In this document: positions 7,376 through 14,730 of the stretch, one piece after another | How the letters are laid out: each line of letters opens with the position of its first letter | How positions within the stretch are numbered: position 1 is the first letter of the stretch | DNA from: JBAZOY01 sp041648505 | GTDB lineage: Bacteria; Desulfobacterota; Syntrophia; Syntrophales; CG2-30-49-12 | Length of the DNA stretch: 17,286 bases | Direction: 5' to 3' | NCBI GenBank assembly: GCA_041648505.1 | Contig: JBAZOY010000053.1 | Location: forward strand, 1-17,286 | Notes under the pieces: generated by a model | Told to the model about the DNA's origin: nothing | Databases searched by the model: none | What the model saw: the letters and a program-made list of their open reading frames with translations, nothing else | Position numbers and translations under genes: made by a program

Positions 7376-7860
7376 GTAATACTCCTTAAGGATATAGATC
7401 AGGCCATGAAAGAAAGGAAGCTGAACGGAGCCTTTTCTTCGAGGCCATTGTTAGCTGGAAACTACCATAGAAACATACCGCTTTCAAGGGGGGAATAAGA
7501 TAAACCATCTGTAGTTGCTTTAGGGCGAAAGCATTTTATTCATAGATATTTCAGGCCATGAACATGGGTTAAGCGGATGCACAGCTGAGACAGCCGGGAT
7601 TCGGGTTGTTCGGATATTTCGAACCCAAAGACCCTGAAGAGGGAAATGCGGGTGCTGATCAAGGCCTCTAAGGAAGTGCATTGCGATGAACTATTGCTGC
7701 TCAATAACCGCGATTTATACATTGAAAACTTTAGAACCATAGCTTAAAATCTAGCAATAAGCTGACGGGTAAATCAACACAATAAAAGTATCTTTAACCT
7801 CATAATACCCCAAAGTTAAATCTTGTCCTGATTTTCGATAAGGAAAGGCGGATATTCTTG
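7376..7860. other. 485-bp divergent intergenic stretch between ileS and the lipoprotein gene
   Basis: It must hold the promoters of both divergent genes, but I found no convincing -35/-10 pair for either. It contains the ATPase remnant at 7589-7747 and a 12-bp direct repeat, TCAGGCCATGAA, at 7399-7410 and 7551-7562. It also has a small hairpin, TGCTTT-N6-AAAGCA, at 7516-7533. Confidence 0.6.
7589..7747 (+). pseudogene. C-terminal remnant of an AAA ATPase (DUF4143-type)
   Basis: The plus-strand frame is open from just after a TGA at 7586 to a TAA at 7745. It reads SDISNPKTLKREMRVLIKAS then KEVHCDELLLLNNRD. This pattern (D-I-S-x-x-K-T-x-x-R-E, a helix, then a strand LLL-x-N) is the usual C-terminal end of the ATPase/DUF4143 family, where it belongs to a nuclease-like fold. 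Only about 50 codons remain, with no start codon, no ribosome site and stops upstream. It is debris rather than a gene. The match is by eye and rests on a short stretch. Confidence 0.55.
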
Positions 7861-8343
7861 ATGAAGAACTTGAACCAAAAGAAAGTGAGGACGCATTTCA
7901 GGATATTGTTCCTGTTCGCCCTTTCTATTTCTCTTGTGTCTTGCATAAGCTGGATTCTGGAAAAGCCCTCCTTCGTCCTTCGTGAGATCACCCTCAGTCC
8001 CCGTTCCTTCACGGAGATGACTCTTCTTCTCGGTATCGAGGTACAAAATCCTAACCGTCTTGACCTTACGCTCAAATCTTTTGAATATACCGTTTACCTT
8101 AACAATGAAGAAATCGGAAATGGTCGCCTGGGAAAGGAAATTCTGATTCCCTCATCATCAATAACACGGTTACAGGTACCTGTCGTTGCAAAGTTCAAAG
8201 ACTTGGGCGGAAGCCTGAAGACCATTATTACCGGTGATGATTTGCCTTACAAGATAGAGGGAAAGGCCGACGTTAAAACGGCCTTCGGAAGTCTCTATTT
8301 CCCCTTATCTAAAGAGGGGCGTATTAACTTGAAAAGACAATAA
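7861..8343 (+). CDS. LEA_2/WHy-domain lipoprotein
   Basis: The 160-aa product has a basic start, a hydrophobic segment and a lipobox LVSC with Cys28 as the lipidation site, so it should be membrane-anchored and face the periplasm. The rest matches the WHy/LEA14-like beta-sandwich: PSFVLREITLSPRSFTEMTL, then GIEVQNPNRLDLTLKSFEYT and YLNNEEIGNGRL, ending with a conserved-looking GSLYFPL. Such proteins are linked to desiccation or stress tolerance in plants; their bacterial role is unclear. The start could also be the TTG at 7858. AAAGGCGG at 7843-7850 is 7 nt from that TTG and 10 nt from the ATG; I chose the ATG. The gene lies 38 nt upstream of hrpA on the same strand, so co-transcription is likely. 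Confidence 0.85.
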   Translation: MKNLNQKKVRTHFRILFLFALSISLVSCISWILEKPSFVLREITLSPRSFTEMTLLLGIEVQNPNRLDLTLKSFEYTVYLNNEEIGNGRLGKEILIPSSSITRLQVPVVAKFKDLGGSLKTIITGDDLPYKIEGKADVKTAFGSLYFPLSKEGRINLKRQ

Positions 8344-8381
8344 GGAGAAATTAACCGTCCAGGAACAGCCCAATATCGTTC

Positions 8382-11300
8382 ATGTTCGTATCTACACACA
8401 TTAAACGCATCGAAAACCGTCTACACCAGGTTCTCTCCCGGGATCGGGAGGTCCTTGCCCAAAGAATAAAAACCATTCGGCGAAAATCACGGAACACGGC
8501 TTCTGAAAACAGCCTCTTTCGTCAGTTAGACTCTATTGAACAACGGATCGAGAAGTCTATTGGCCAAAGAGAGAAACGTCTGGCTCAAAGGCCTGAGATT
8601 ATTTTTCCGGCGGTCCTGCCCATCACCGGCAAGCGCAATGAGATTGTACAGGCTATTCAGGAAAACCAGGTGGTGATCATCTCCGGTGACACGGGTTCCG
8701 GAAAAAGTACACAGATTCCCAAAATGTGCCTGGAGGCTGGTCGTGGCATCAGCGGATTGATCGGTTGTACCCAGCCCAGGCGGATTGCTGCCACCACCAT
8801 TGCCCAGCGGATCGCCCAGGAACTGGGAGAGGAATTGGGGGTTTCCGTTGGTTACAAGATTCGTTTCCGGGAAAGGACCAGCCAGAACGCCTATATAAAG
8901 ATCATGACCGACGGTATTCTGTTGATGGAGACCCAAAATGATCCGCGGCTGATGGAGTATGACACCATCATCATCGACGAGGCCCATGAGCGGAGTCTTA
9001 ACATCGACTTTTTGCTGGGCATACTCAAAACTCTGTTGCCTGCAAGACCCGATCTGAAGCTGATCATCACATCCGCCACCCTGGACACGGAAAAGTTTTC
9101 AAAGGCCTTTGATGCCGCACCGCTTGTTCATGTGGGAGGCCGAATGTTTCCGGTGGAAGAGATCTATATGCCCCTTTCTCCGGAAGAGGAGGAAGCCGGA
9201 GATATAACCTACGTGGATATGGCCGTGCAGGCGGTCAGTCATCTTCGTTCCAGAGGATGGTTGGGCGGGGATATCCTCATTTTCATGCCCACGGAACAGG
9301 ATATCATGGAGACCTGTGAGAAACTGGAAGGCCGCGGGATCCAGGGAACGACTGTTCTGCCGTTGTTTGCCAGGCTTTCCGGTTCTGAGCAGGGCCGTGT
9401 TTATACGGTTACCGGGCGCAAGATTGTGGTGGCTACTAACGTTGCCGAAACCTCCCTCACCATTCCCGGCATCAAGTATGTGATTGATACCGGATTTGCG
9501 CGCATCTCTCGCTATCTTCCAACCACCCGGACTACCAGCCTGCCAATAAGCCCCATATCCAGAAGCAGTGCGGACCAGCGGAAAGGACGCTGCGGCCGGG
9601 TCCAAAACGGGATCTGCATACGGCTGTTTTCCAGGGAAGATTACGATAAACGGCCCGAGTTTACACCACCGGAGATTATGCGCTCCAATCTGGCCGAAGT
9701 CATTTTGCGCATGATCTTTCTCAACCTGGGGGATATTGCGTCCTTTCCCTTTGTGGACCGGCCCCATCCAAGAAGCATCAAGGACGGATTTGACCTTCTG
9801 CTGGAGTTGGGGGCCGTAGAAAGAAAAGGGAAAAGAGCCATTCTTACGGGACAAGGTCGTATCATGGCCCGCATGCCGCTTGACCCCAGGATATCCCGGA
9901 TGATTCTTGAGGCTCAAAAGGAAGGCTGTGTGGAGGAAGTCACAGTAATTGCGGCGGCGTTGAGCACTCAGGACCCCAGAGAGCGGCCGGTAGAAAAGGC
10001 GGCCCAGGCCGATCAGGTTCATGCCCCTTTCAAGGACGTGGCTTCCGATTTCATAACGCTTTTTAATATCTGGAACAAATATCACCGCTCCCTGGAGAGG
10101 CTCCAGACGCAAAACAGGATGCGAAAGTTCTGCAAGGAGCATTTTCTTTCCTTTAACCGGATGCGGGAATGGATCTATGTTAAAAAACAAATATCTTTAA
10201 TTCTCAAAGAGCAGCGGATCGCTAAACCGGGAAAAGACGCGGACCGGGATCAGGAATCTTACTATGACCGCATACATCGAAGTATCCTGAGTGGATTTTT
10301 GTCCAATATTGCCATGAGGAAGGATCGGAACATCTATCAGGCGACCAGGGGCAGAGAGGTCATGATTTTTCCGGGCTCCGGACTGTTCAAGAAGGATCGT
10401 CCGTGGATTGTGGCGGCCGAGATGGTCAAGACATCCAGGCTGTTTGCCCGAACTGCGGCCGGGATTGATCCTCAATGGCTGGAGGCCCTTGGCGGAACCT
10501 TATGCAAGCGCAGCTATTCAAGTCCCCATTGGGAGAAAAACAGGGGTGAGGTAAGAGCCATGGAACAGGTGTCCCTTTTCGGCCTGCCCATCGTAACCCA
10601 GAGACCGGTTTCCTACGGCCACATCAACCCAAAAGAAGCCCAAAAAATATTTGTTCAATCCGCGCTGGTGGAAGGACAGGTGAGGGAACCCCTTCCATTT
10701 CTCGCCCACAATCAGGATCTTGTGAAAAAGATCTCCGAACTGGAAGACAAAGTCCGGCGCCGGGATTTTCTGGCCGGTGAGGTGGTACTGGCCGAGTTTT
10801 ATGAGGCCAGGCTGGAAGGGATCTGCGACATTCGAACCCTCCGGAGGATCATCAAAGATCAAGGTGGGGATGATTTCCTCAGGATGAAAGAATCCGACCT
10901 GATGATTAGTTTACCTGATGAATCCGAACTGGCCCTGTATCCGGACCATCTATCGGTCGGACTTACCCGGTTGGATTTTTCTTACAAATTTGCCCCGGGA
11001 AAACCGGATGACGGCGTAACCGTAAATATCCAATCCTCTGCGGCATCCCAACTACCGGCAGGGCGCCTGGAATGGGGAGTCCCCGGGCTCTTAAGAGAAA
11101 AGGTTACCGCCCTGATCCGTGGGCTGCCCAAAGCATACAGGAAGCAACTGGTCCCTGTTCCGGACACGGTGGATGTGATCATGAAAGAGATGAAACAGGA
11201 TGACCCTTCCCTTATTGCAGCCCTGGCACAGTTTGTTTACGAGCGGTTCGACGTGGATGTCCCGGCCTCGGTCTGGTCGGCGGTTGAGATTCCTGATCAT

Positions 11301-12314
11301 CTAAAAATGAGAATTTCTCTGCGCGACCATCGGGGAAAGGAAGTGGCGTCCGGCAGGGATCCGGGCCTGTTGAAAGAGGTCGGCCCCGGTCCGGCTCATG
11401 CACACGAGTCAAAGGCATGGACAGCAGCCAAAAGAGGATGGGAAAAAACCGGGCTGACAACCTGGGACTTTGGATGGTTGCCGGAAAGTATTGCCGTAGA
11501 CGATCAACTGGTTGCCTATCCGGCGCTTGAGGACGCAACCGAAAGTGTCAATATCCGTTTGTTCCCTGACCCGAATCAGGCACTTGCTTCGCACAAGAAA
11601 GGCGTTCAAGCGTTCTTTCTTCTATATTTTAAAAAGGACCTTAGGTTTCTGAAGAAAAACCTGACCCTGCCACAGGATGCGGCCCGCACTTCAAAATATT
11701 TCGGCGGTACAGAAGTGATAGAACAGGCCCTTTACGAAAACCTGTTGTCGGATCTGTTTCAAAAAAACATCCGGAGCCGCGAAGAATTCGATGCACATGC
11801 CCGGGCGCTGGCACCGCTTGCCGCCCAGGGAAAGGATTTCATAGACGAGACCATCCGGGTCATGGATGCCTGTCACGAGACCCGGTCCTTTATTTATGAG
11901 TTGGAAAAGGTAAACAAGGCCAATTCCATAGTCACTGCTTTTTGTGCCGAAATACGACAGGCCCTGGCCTTTCTGGTACCGGAAAATTTTCTGGAGGTTC
12001 TTGCAAGAGACCGGTTTATCCACATTCCACGCTATCTGAAGGCCCTCCGCATCCGGGTGGAACGTTTTACTTACGATCACCAAAAGGACCAGCAGAAATC
12101 TGAGCAGGCGCAGGTGTTTGTGGACGACCTGGGGCGGATCATCAACGAACTGCCTGTGCACGTGTCTCCGGGGAAAAAACAGGCGGTGGAGGAGTTCCGC
12201 TGGATGGTTGAGGAATTTAAGGTTTCGCTGTTCGCTCAGGAACTCAAGACCGCTTATCCGGTTTCGGAAAAGCGTTTAAAGGCCAAACTCGGAGAGATTG
12301 AAAGGATGGTGTGA
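8382..12314 (+). CDS. hrpA: ATP-dependent RNA helicase HrpA (DEAH-box)
   Basis: At 1310 aa it is close to the length of E. coli HrpA, and the N-terminal 100 residues follow that protein closely. Helicase motifs seen are GDTGSGKST (102-110, Lys108), DEAH (199-202), SAT (231-233) and QRKGRCGR (399-406). The order is DEXD helicase domain, helicase C, HA2/winged helix, OB-fold, and a long C-terminal DUF3418 region (about 750-1310). HrpA unwinds RNA and in E. coli acts on stalled ribosomes and some mRNAs (known of the family). The ATG at 8382 is the first possible start after an in-frame stop near 8356. The best Shine-Dalgarno (TAAGGAG, 8341-8347) overlaps the previous stop and is too far away, so translation may depend on coupling to the lipoprotein gene. 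The end faces the oad operon tail to tail. Confidence 0.97.
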   Translation: MFVSTHIKRIENRLHQVLSRDREVLAQRIKTIRRKSRNTASENSLFRQLDSIEQRIEKSIGQREKRLAQRPEIIFPAVLPITGKRNEIVQAIQENQVVIISGDTGSGKSTQIPKMCLEAGRGISGLIGCTQPRRIAATTIAQRIAQELGEELGVSVGYKIRFRERTSQNAYIKIMTDGILLMETQNDPRLMEYDTIIIDEAHERSLNIDFLLGILKTLLPARPDLKLIITSATLDTEKFSKAFDAAPLVHVGGRMFPVEEIYMPLSPEEEEAGDITYVDMAVQAVSHLRSRGWLGGDILIFMPTEQDIMETCEKLEGRGIQGTTVLPLFARLSGSEQGRVYTVTGRKIVVATNVAETSLTIPGIKYVIDTGFARISRYLPTTRTTSLPISPISRSSADQRKGRCGRVQNGICIRLFSREDYDKRPEFTPPEIMRSNLAEVILRMIFLNLGDIASFPFVDRPHPRSIKDGFDLLLELGAVERKGKRAILTGQGRIMARMPLDPRISRMILEAQKEGCVEEVTVIAAALSTQDPRERPVEKAAQADQVHAPFKDVASDFITLFNIWNKYHRSLERLQTQNRMRKFCKEHFLSFNRMREWIYVKKQISLILKEQRIAKPGKDADRDQESYYDRIHRSILSGFLSNIAMRKDRNIYQATRGREVMIFPGSGLFKKDRPWIVAAEMVKTSRLFARTAAGIDPQWLEALGGTLCKRSYSSPHWEKNRGEVRAMEQVSLFGLPIVTQRPVSYGHINPKEAQKIFVQSALVEGQVREPLPFLAHNQDLVKKISELEDKVRRRDFLAGEVVLAEFYEARLEGICDIRTLRRIIKDQGGDDFLRMKESDLMISLPDESELALYPDHLSVGLTRLDFSYKFAPGKPDDGVTVNIQSSAASQLPAGRLEWGVPGLLREKVTALIRGLPKAYRKQLVPVPDTVDVIMKEMKQDDPSLIAALAQFVYERFDVDVPASVWSAVEIPDHLKMRISLRDHRGKEVASGRDPGLLKEVGPGPAHAHESKAWTAAKRGWEKTGLTTWDFGWLPESIAVDDQLVAYPALEDATESVNIRLFPDPNQALASHKKGVQAFFLLYFKKDLRFLKKNLTLPQDAARTSKYFGGTEVIEQALYENLLSDLFQKNIRSREEFDAHARALAPLAAQGKDFIDETIRVMDACHETRSFIYELEKVNKANSIVTAFCAEIRQALAFLVPENFLEVLARDRFIHIPRYLKALRIRVERFTYDHQKDQQKSEQAQVFVDDLGRIINELPVHVSPGKKQAVEEFRWMVEEFKVSLFAQELKTAYPVSEKRLKAKLGEIERMV

Positions 12315-12415
12315 TATGCACATTCACCTTTTTGTAGAAGATTGACAGTCCTTTTTGTTCCATGAAATTTGTAAAAATTCATCTGTTCCAGTCATGACCT
12401 TTGCAATAAATCCCT

Positions 12416-12574
12416 TTATTCTTTGCTTGGGTTCGTGGACTGACGGGACTCGATCCGACGAATGATTTTGCTCGAAATACTCATTCCTATCTGTAAGATG
12501 GCCAAAACAATAAAGACGCCTATGAAGCGGATAATCAAGGTACTGAACACGTATCCCCAATTTATTGATTCCAT
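12416..12574 (-). CDS. OadG-like small membrane subunit of a sodium-pumping decarboxylase (52 aa)
   Basis: A 52-aa ORF starts 12 nt after the oadB stop, with GAGGAG (12582-12587 on the plus-strand scale) well placed before its ATG. It reads MESINWGYVFSTLIIRF, then a hydrophobic helix (IGVFIVLAILQIGMSISS), then a basic tail (KIIRRIESRQS). One N-terminal transmembrane helix followed by a polar tail is the layout of the gamma (OadG/MmdD-like) subunit, which anchors and assembles the decarboxylase complex. Its place right after oadB supports this. It lacks the Pro-rich, zinc-binding tail of longer OadG forms. After the stop, a neighbouring frame stays open to 12324; a frameshift that cut the tail is possible. 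Homology was not tested. Confidence 0.72.
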   Translation of the reverse strand: MESINWGYVFSTLIIRFIGVFIVLAILQIGMSISSKIIRRIESRQSTNPSKE

Positions 12575-12586
12575 AATCTTTTCTCC

Positions 12587-13738
12587 TCACTTAAACATGG
12601 CTATGAACATCCCGGCAGCGGCCGCTGTTCCGATCACTCCGGCCAGGTTCGGCCCTATGGCGTGCATAAGCAGATGATTTTTCTTGTTATATTTTAATCC
12701 CTCTACCTGGGAAACCCTTGCCGACATGGGCACGGCCGAAACACCCGCCGAGCCGATCAACGGATTCATTTTATGCCCCGGCTTTAAAAACAGGTTCATT
12801 AACTTGACCGTCCAGATGCCGCCGGCCGTACAAAAGGCAAAATCCACGATCCCAAAACTGAAAATCAAAAGCGGCGCGGCATTCAGAAATTTATCGGCCT
12901 GCATAGTTGCACCCACCGAAACGCCCAGGAGAATAGTAACAATATTCATCAAGGCCCCCTGGGCTGTTTCCGTCAATCGATCAACTACACCCGATTCTTT
13001 CATCAGATTCCCGAACATGAACATGCCCATTAAGGGCACGACCGCCGGGATGAGCAGGGCAATAATGCTCACGGCAATCAGAGGAAAGACAATCTTTTCC
13101 TTTTTGGAAACTTTGCGAAGGCTTTTCATGACGATTTGTCGCTCTTTTTTCGTGGTCAGAAGGCGCATAATCGGGGGTTGAATGAGCGGAACCAGAGCCA
13201 TATATGAATACGCTGCTAAAGCATTGGCCCCTAAAAGGTGGGGGGCCAATGCCTGAGTAAGGTAAATGGTTGTCGGTCCGTCGGCCCCGCCGATGATTCC
13301 TACGGAAGCTGCTTCCTTAAGGGTAAAACCGCAAAGGATGGTTCCGATAAAGGTGATGAAAACCCCCAACTGGGCCCCGGCCCCCACCAATAAAGTCTTG
13401 GGATTGGCTATTAGAGGTTCAAAATCGGTCATAGCCCCCAGCCCTAAAAAGATTAGACAAGGGATGATCTCCCAGGTGATTCCATAATGGTAGAAGGCTT
13501 GCAAAAGTTCCGGAACGCCTTCTTTGGAAAAGCCCATCAAAGGAGTCAGGGGGAAATTAACAATAAAAATACCGAACCCTATGGGGATGAGGAGCAGGGG
13601 TTCATATTTCTTAACTATGGCCAGATAGATGAAAAAAAGACCGATGCACCACATGACCACATGCCCCCAGGTCAGGCCTAAAAAACCGGTCTGGTTATAA
13701 ATACCCATCAAGACATCAATGAATTCTTGATAGTTCAT
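12587..13738 (-). CDS. oadB: Sodium ion-translocating decarboxylase, beta subunit
   Basis: The 383-aa integral membrane protein has about nine hydrophobic segments and the family signature GIIGGADGPTTIYLT (about residues 147-161). Asp153 is equivalent to the Na+/carboxyl-lyase aspartate of OadB. A second conserved region, NPKTLLVGAGAQLGVF, and the C-terminal GPNLAGVIGTAAAAGMF also fit. The subunit decarboxylates carboxybiotin and pumps Na+ out of the cell in oxaloacetate, methylmalonyl-CoA or glutaconyl-CoA decarboxylases; the sequence alone does not say which. The start is the ATG at 13738 with AAAGGAG about 9 nt upstream; the longer frame from 13759 begins at a TTG that lies before this site. 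No alpha (carboxyltransferase) or biotin-carrier gene is in the window. It lies in an operon between a 50-aa ORF and the OadG-like gene. Confidence 0.95.
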   Translation of the reverse strand: MNYQEFIDVLMGIYNQTGFLGLTWGHVVMWCIGLFFIYLAIVKKYEPLLLIPIGFGIFIVNFPLTPLMGFSKEGVPELLQAFYHYGITWEIIPCLIFLGLGAMTDFEPLIANPKTLLVGAGAQLGVFITFIGTILCGFTLKEAASVGIIGGADGPTTIYLTQALAPHLLGANALAAYSYMALVPLIQPPIMRLLTTKKERQIVMKSLRKVSKKEKIVFPLIAVSIIALLIPAVVPLMGMFMFGNLMKESGVVDRLTETAQGALMNIVTILLGVSVGATMQADKFLNAAPLLIFSFGIVDFAFCTAGGIWTVKLMNLFLKPGHKMNPLIGSAGVSAVPMSARVSQVEGLKYNKKNHLLMHAIGPNLAGVIGTAAAAGMFIAMFK

Positions 13739-13742
13739 ACAA

Positions 13743-13895
13743 TTATTCTCCTTTCGCAACCAGGCGAAGTCGCTCTGAAATGACCGAGGCGATTTGATTC
13801 ATGACCTTCAATCCGATGGAAGCGATTTTTTCCAGCTCTTCAAAGGATAAATCCTTGAAAATTTCCTCTTTCTTCAGTCGATCCGAATCCATCAT
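13743..13895 (-). CDS. 50-aa leader ORF resembling a collapsed cyclic-nucleotide-binding domain
   Basis: This short frame is the first in the oad operon and ends 4 nt before the oadB start, so its last codons carry the oadB ribosome site. It reads MMDSDRLKKEEIFKDLS, then FEELEKIASIG, then LKVMNQIASVISERLRLVAKG. The first half matches the opening of cNMP-binding domains (IFKDLS-x-EEL-x-x-IA). The second half matches their final helix (LK-x-x-N-x-x-x-x-ISERLR). The roughly 80-residue beta-barrel normally between them is missing, with no break in frame. GGTGGGGG lies just before the ATG. It may be a real small protein, a coupling leader for oadB, or the scar of an in-frame deletion. Function unknown. 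Confidence 0.6.
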   Translation of the reverse strand: MMDSDRLKKEEIFKDLSFEELEKIASIGLKVMNQIASVISERLRLVAKGE

Positions 13896-13957
13896 TTCCC
13901 CCACCTTCGGCTATTCGAAAAAGCGTTGTTGGTAAAAAATCGCCTTTTTGAGGCTTG

Positions 13958-13986
13958 AATATAGGAAAGGCACTCTTATATGTCAA
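13958..13986 (-). promoter_or_regulatory. Sigma-70 promoter of the oad operon
   Basis: On the minus strand, TTGACA (13981-13986) and TATATT (13958-13963) are exactly 17 bp apart. Transcription would start near 13951, about 55 nt before the 50-aa ORF. The -35 is a perfect match and the -10 matches five of six. Confidence 0.75.
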
Positions 13987-14175
13987 GGGGCAAGTTGATA
14001 AAATTATTTTTCACGTACGCTTTCCTCCCCTCTCCCTTCGCTTGAAGTAAACAGAAGATTTCTTGATGTAAGCGTAAATAGGGGGTAGGCGTAGATAGAG
14101 GCAGCGCCCATTTTTATTCAGGTGACTGGAGTTGGCCGCATCAGTGAACAGGAAAAATCATACACAGCGATAATG

Positions 14176-14213
14176 TTGTTCATATGAATAATAATTTGAT
14201 ATAATTATTATTC
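14176..14213 (+). promoter_or_regulatory. Promoter with an AT-rich palindromic operator over the -10 box
   Basis: A perfect TATAAT lies at 14200-14205, with TTGTTC 18 bp upstream (14176-14181, TTG matching only). The -10 is enclosed in an 11-bp inverted repeat, GAATAATAATT (14186-14196) and AATTATTATTC (14203-14213), with a 6-nt centre. A palindrome over the -10 is a typical repressor site, though AT-rich symmetry alone can be chance. Transcription would run into the hairpin at 14251 and the gene at 14316. Confidence 0.5.
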
Positions 14214-14250
14214 GTTATTAAGATCATAGAAAATCAAATTGTTTCCCAGG

Positions 14251-14293
14251 CTGGAAGGAGGGTGAATGTAAGAAAACTTCACCCTCCTTCCAG
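14251..14293 (+). repeat. Perfect 16-bp inverted repeat in the leader of the 112-aa gene
   Basis: CTGGAAGGAGGGTGAA (14251-14266) pairs fully with TTCACCCTCCTTCCAG (14278-14293) around an 11-nt loop. The left arm contains AAGGAGG, a Shine-Dalgarno-like run, and the right arm its complement. It ends 22 nt before the start codon, leaving the real ribosome site (CAGGAGA near 14304) free. No T-run follows. It may stabilise the 5' end, act as an attenuator or bind protein. Confidence 0.8.
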
Positions 14294-14315
14294 GTATAGA
14301 TACAGGAGATGAGCA

Positions 14316-14654
14316 ATGCTGATCACTAAATTTCCAGAAGAGACTCAAAAATTTGAGGTACAGGTCTACAAAAAACCTGAAAGTATAAAAAATCTGCGTG
14401 AAAGCCATGTACCCTTCTCCGGTTCTCCTCGTAAACACCCCTATAACCCTGACAGGGTGATCCTGATCACCGATCCCTACAGCACAATAACTTCCTATTA
14501 TGAGTTCAAGACGGAAGATATTTCATATGTAGAAGCGCTTGCAAATTTAGTTAACATTGAAGGTGAAATTGTTAACATGGCGAGAATCTGGGTGAAAAAG
14601 AAAAGTGTAGCTACCAGGGCGTCACTTTTTGTAGTTGAGGATACCACGGCCTGA
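14316..14654 (+). CDS. Small conserved-looking cytoplasmic protein, function unknown
   Basis: This 112-aa soluble protein has no signal or membrane segment. Features seen are SHVPFSGSPRKHPYNPDRVI (29-48), which is rich in Pro, His and basic residues, then DPYSTITSYYEFKTEDISYV, and a C-terminal half ending in RIWVKKKSVATRA and a short hydrophobic strand. The high content of ordered, charged residues and the tidy start (AGGAGA about 9 nt upstream) say it is a real gene. I recall similar short proteins in Deltaproteobacteria, sometimes labelled inorganic pyrophosphatase Ppa, but I see none of the acidic metal-binding signature of that enzyme, so I do not adopt the label. It is a single gene with its own promoter, palindrome and leader hairpin. 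Confidence 0.8.
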   Translation: MLITKFPEETQKFEVQVYKKPESIKNLRESHVPFSGSPRKHPYNPDRVILITDPYSTITSYYEFKTEDISYVEALANLVNIEGEIVNMARIWVKKKSVATRASLFVVEDTTA

Positions 14655-14730
14655 TCCGGCCCCTGTTCCCACCTGTACAATCTTTCATTCAAATAAATAC
14701 TACAGACAGAGAGATGCCTGCCTCTGGGGG

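Larger units (their letters stand above)
13896..14315. other. 420-bp divergent intergenic stretch between the oad operon and the 112-aa gene
   Basis: It holds the minus-strand oad promoter (13958-13986), the plus-strand promoter with its palindrome (14176-14213) and the large leader hairpin (14251-14293). Between about 14000 and 14170 I saw no gene, RNA or clear repeat. Confidence 0.65.

Noticed and set aside
7516..7533. Hairpin TGCTTT-N6-AAAGCA followed by TTTTATT as a terminator
   Set aside because: No plus-strand gene ends before it, and the 6-bp AT-rich stem is weak.
7376..7600. T-box riboswitch before ileS
   Set aside because: No T-box consensus (AAGGGTGG-x-ACCGCG) or antiterminator pair was seen.
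9099..10190. 363-aa minus-strand ORF inside hrpA
   Set aside because: Antisense shadow of the well-supported HrpA reading frame; the translation has no domain pattern.
12324..12590. 88-aa minus-strand ORF after oadB
   Set aside because: Its first 55 residues are another frame of the OadG-like gene, which has the better ribosome site and a membrane-protein pattern. Only its tail is discussed, as a possible frameshift.
13739..13759. Upstream TTG start for oadB
   Set aside because: It would place the start before the AAAGGAG ribosome site; the ATG at 13738 is correctly spaced and fits the family N-terminus.
14045..14057. AAGTAAACAGAAG repeated at 17077-17089
   Set aside because: One or two 13-bp matches are expected by chance in a window of this size, and the flanks do not match.
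14316..14654. Label of inorganic pyrophosphatase for the 112-aa protein
   Set aside because: I recall this label for similar proteins, but none of the acidic metal-binding signature of soluble pyrophosphatases is visible.
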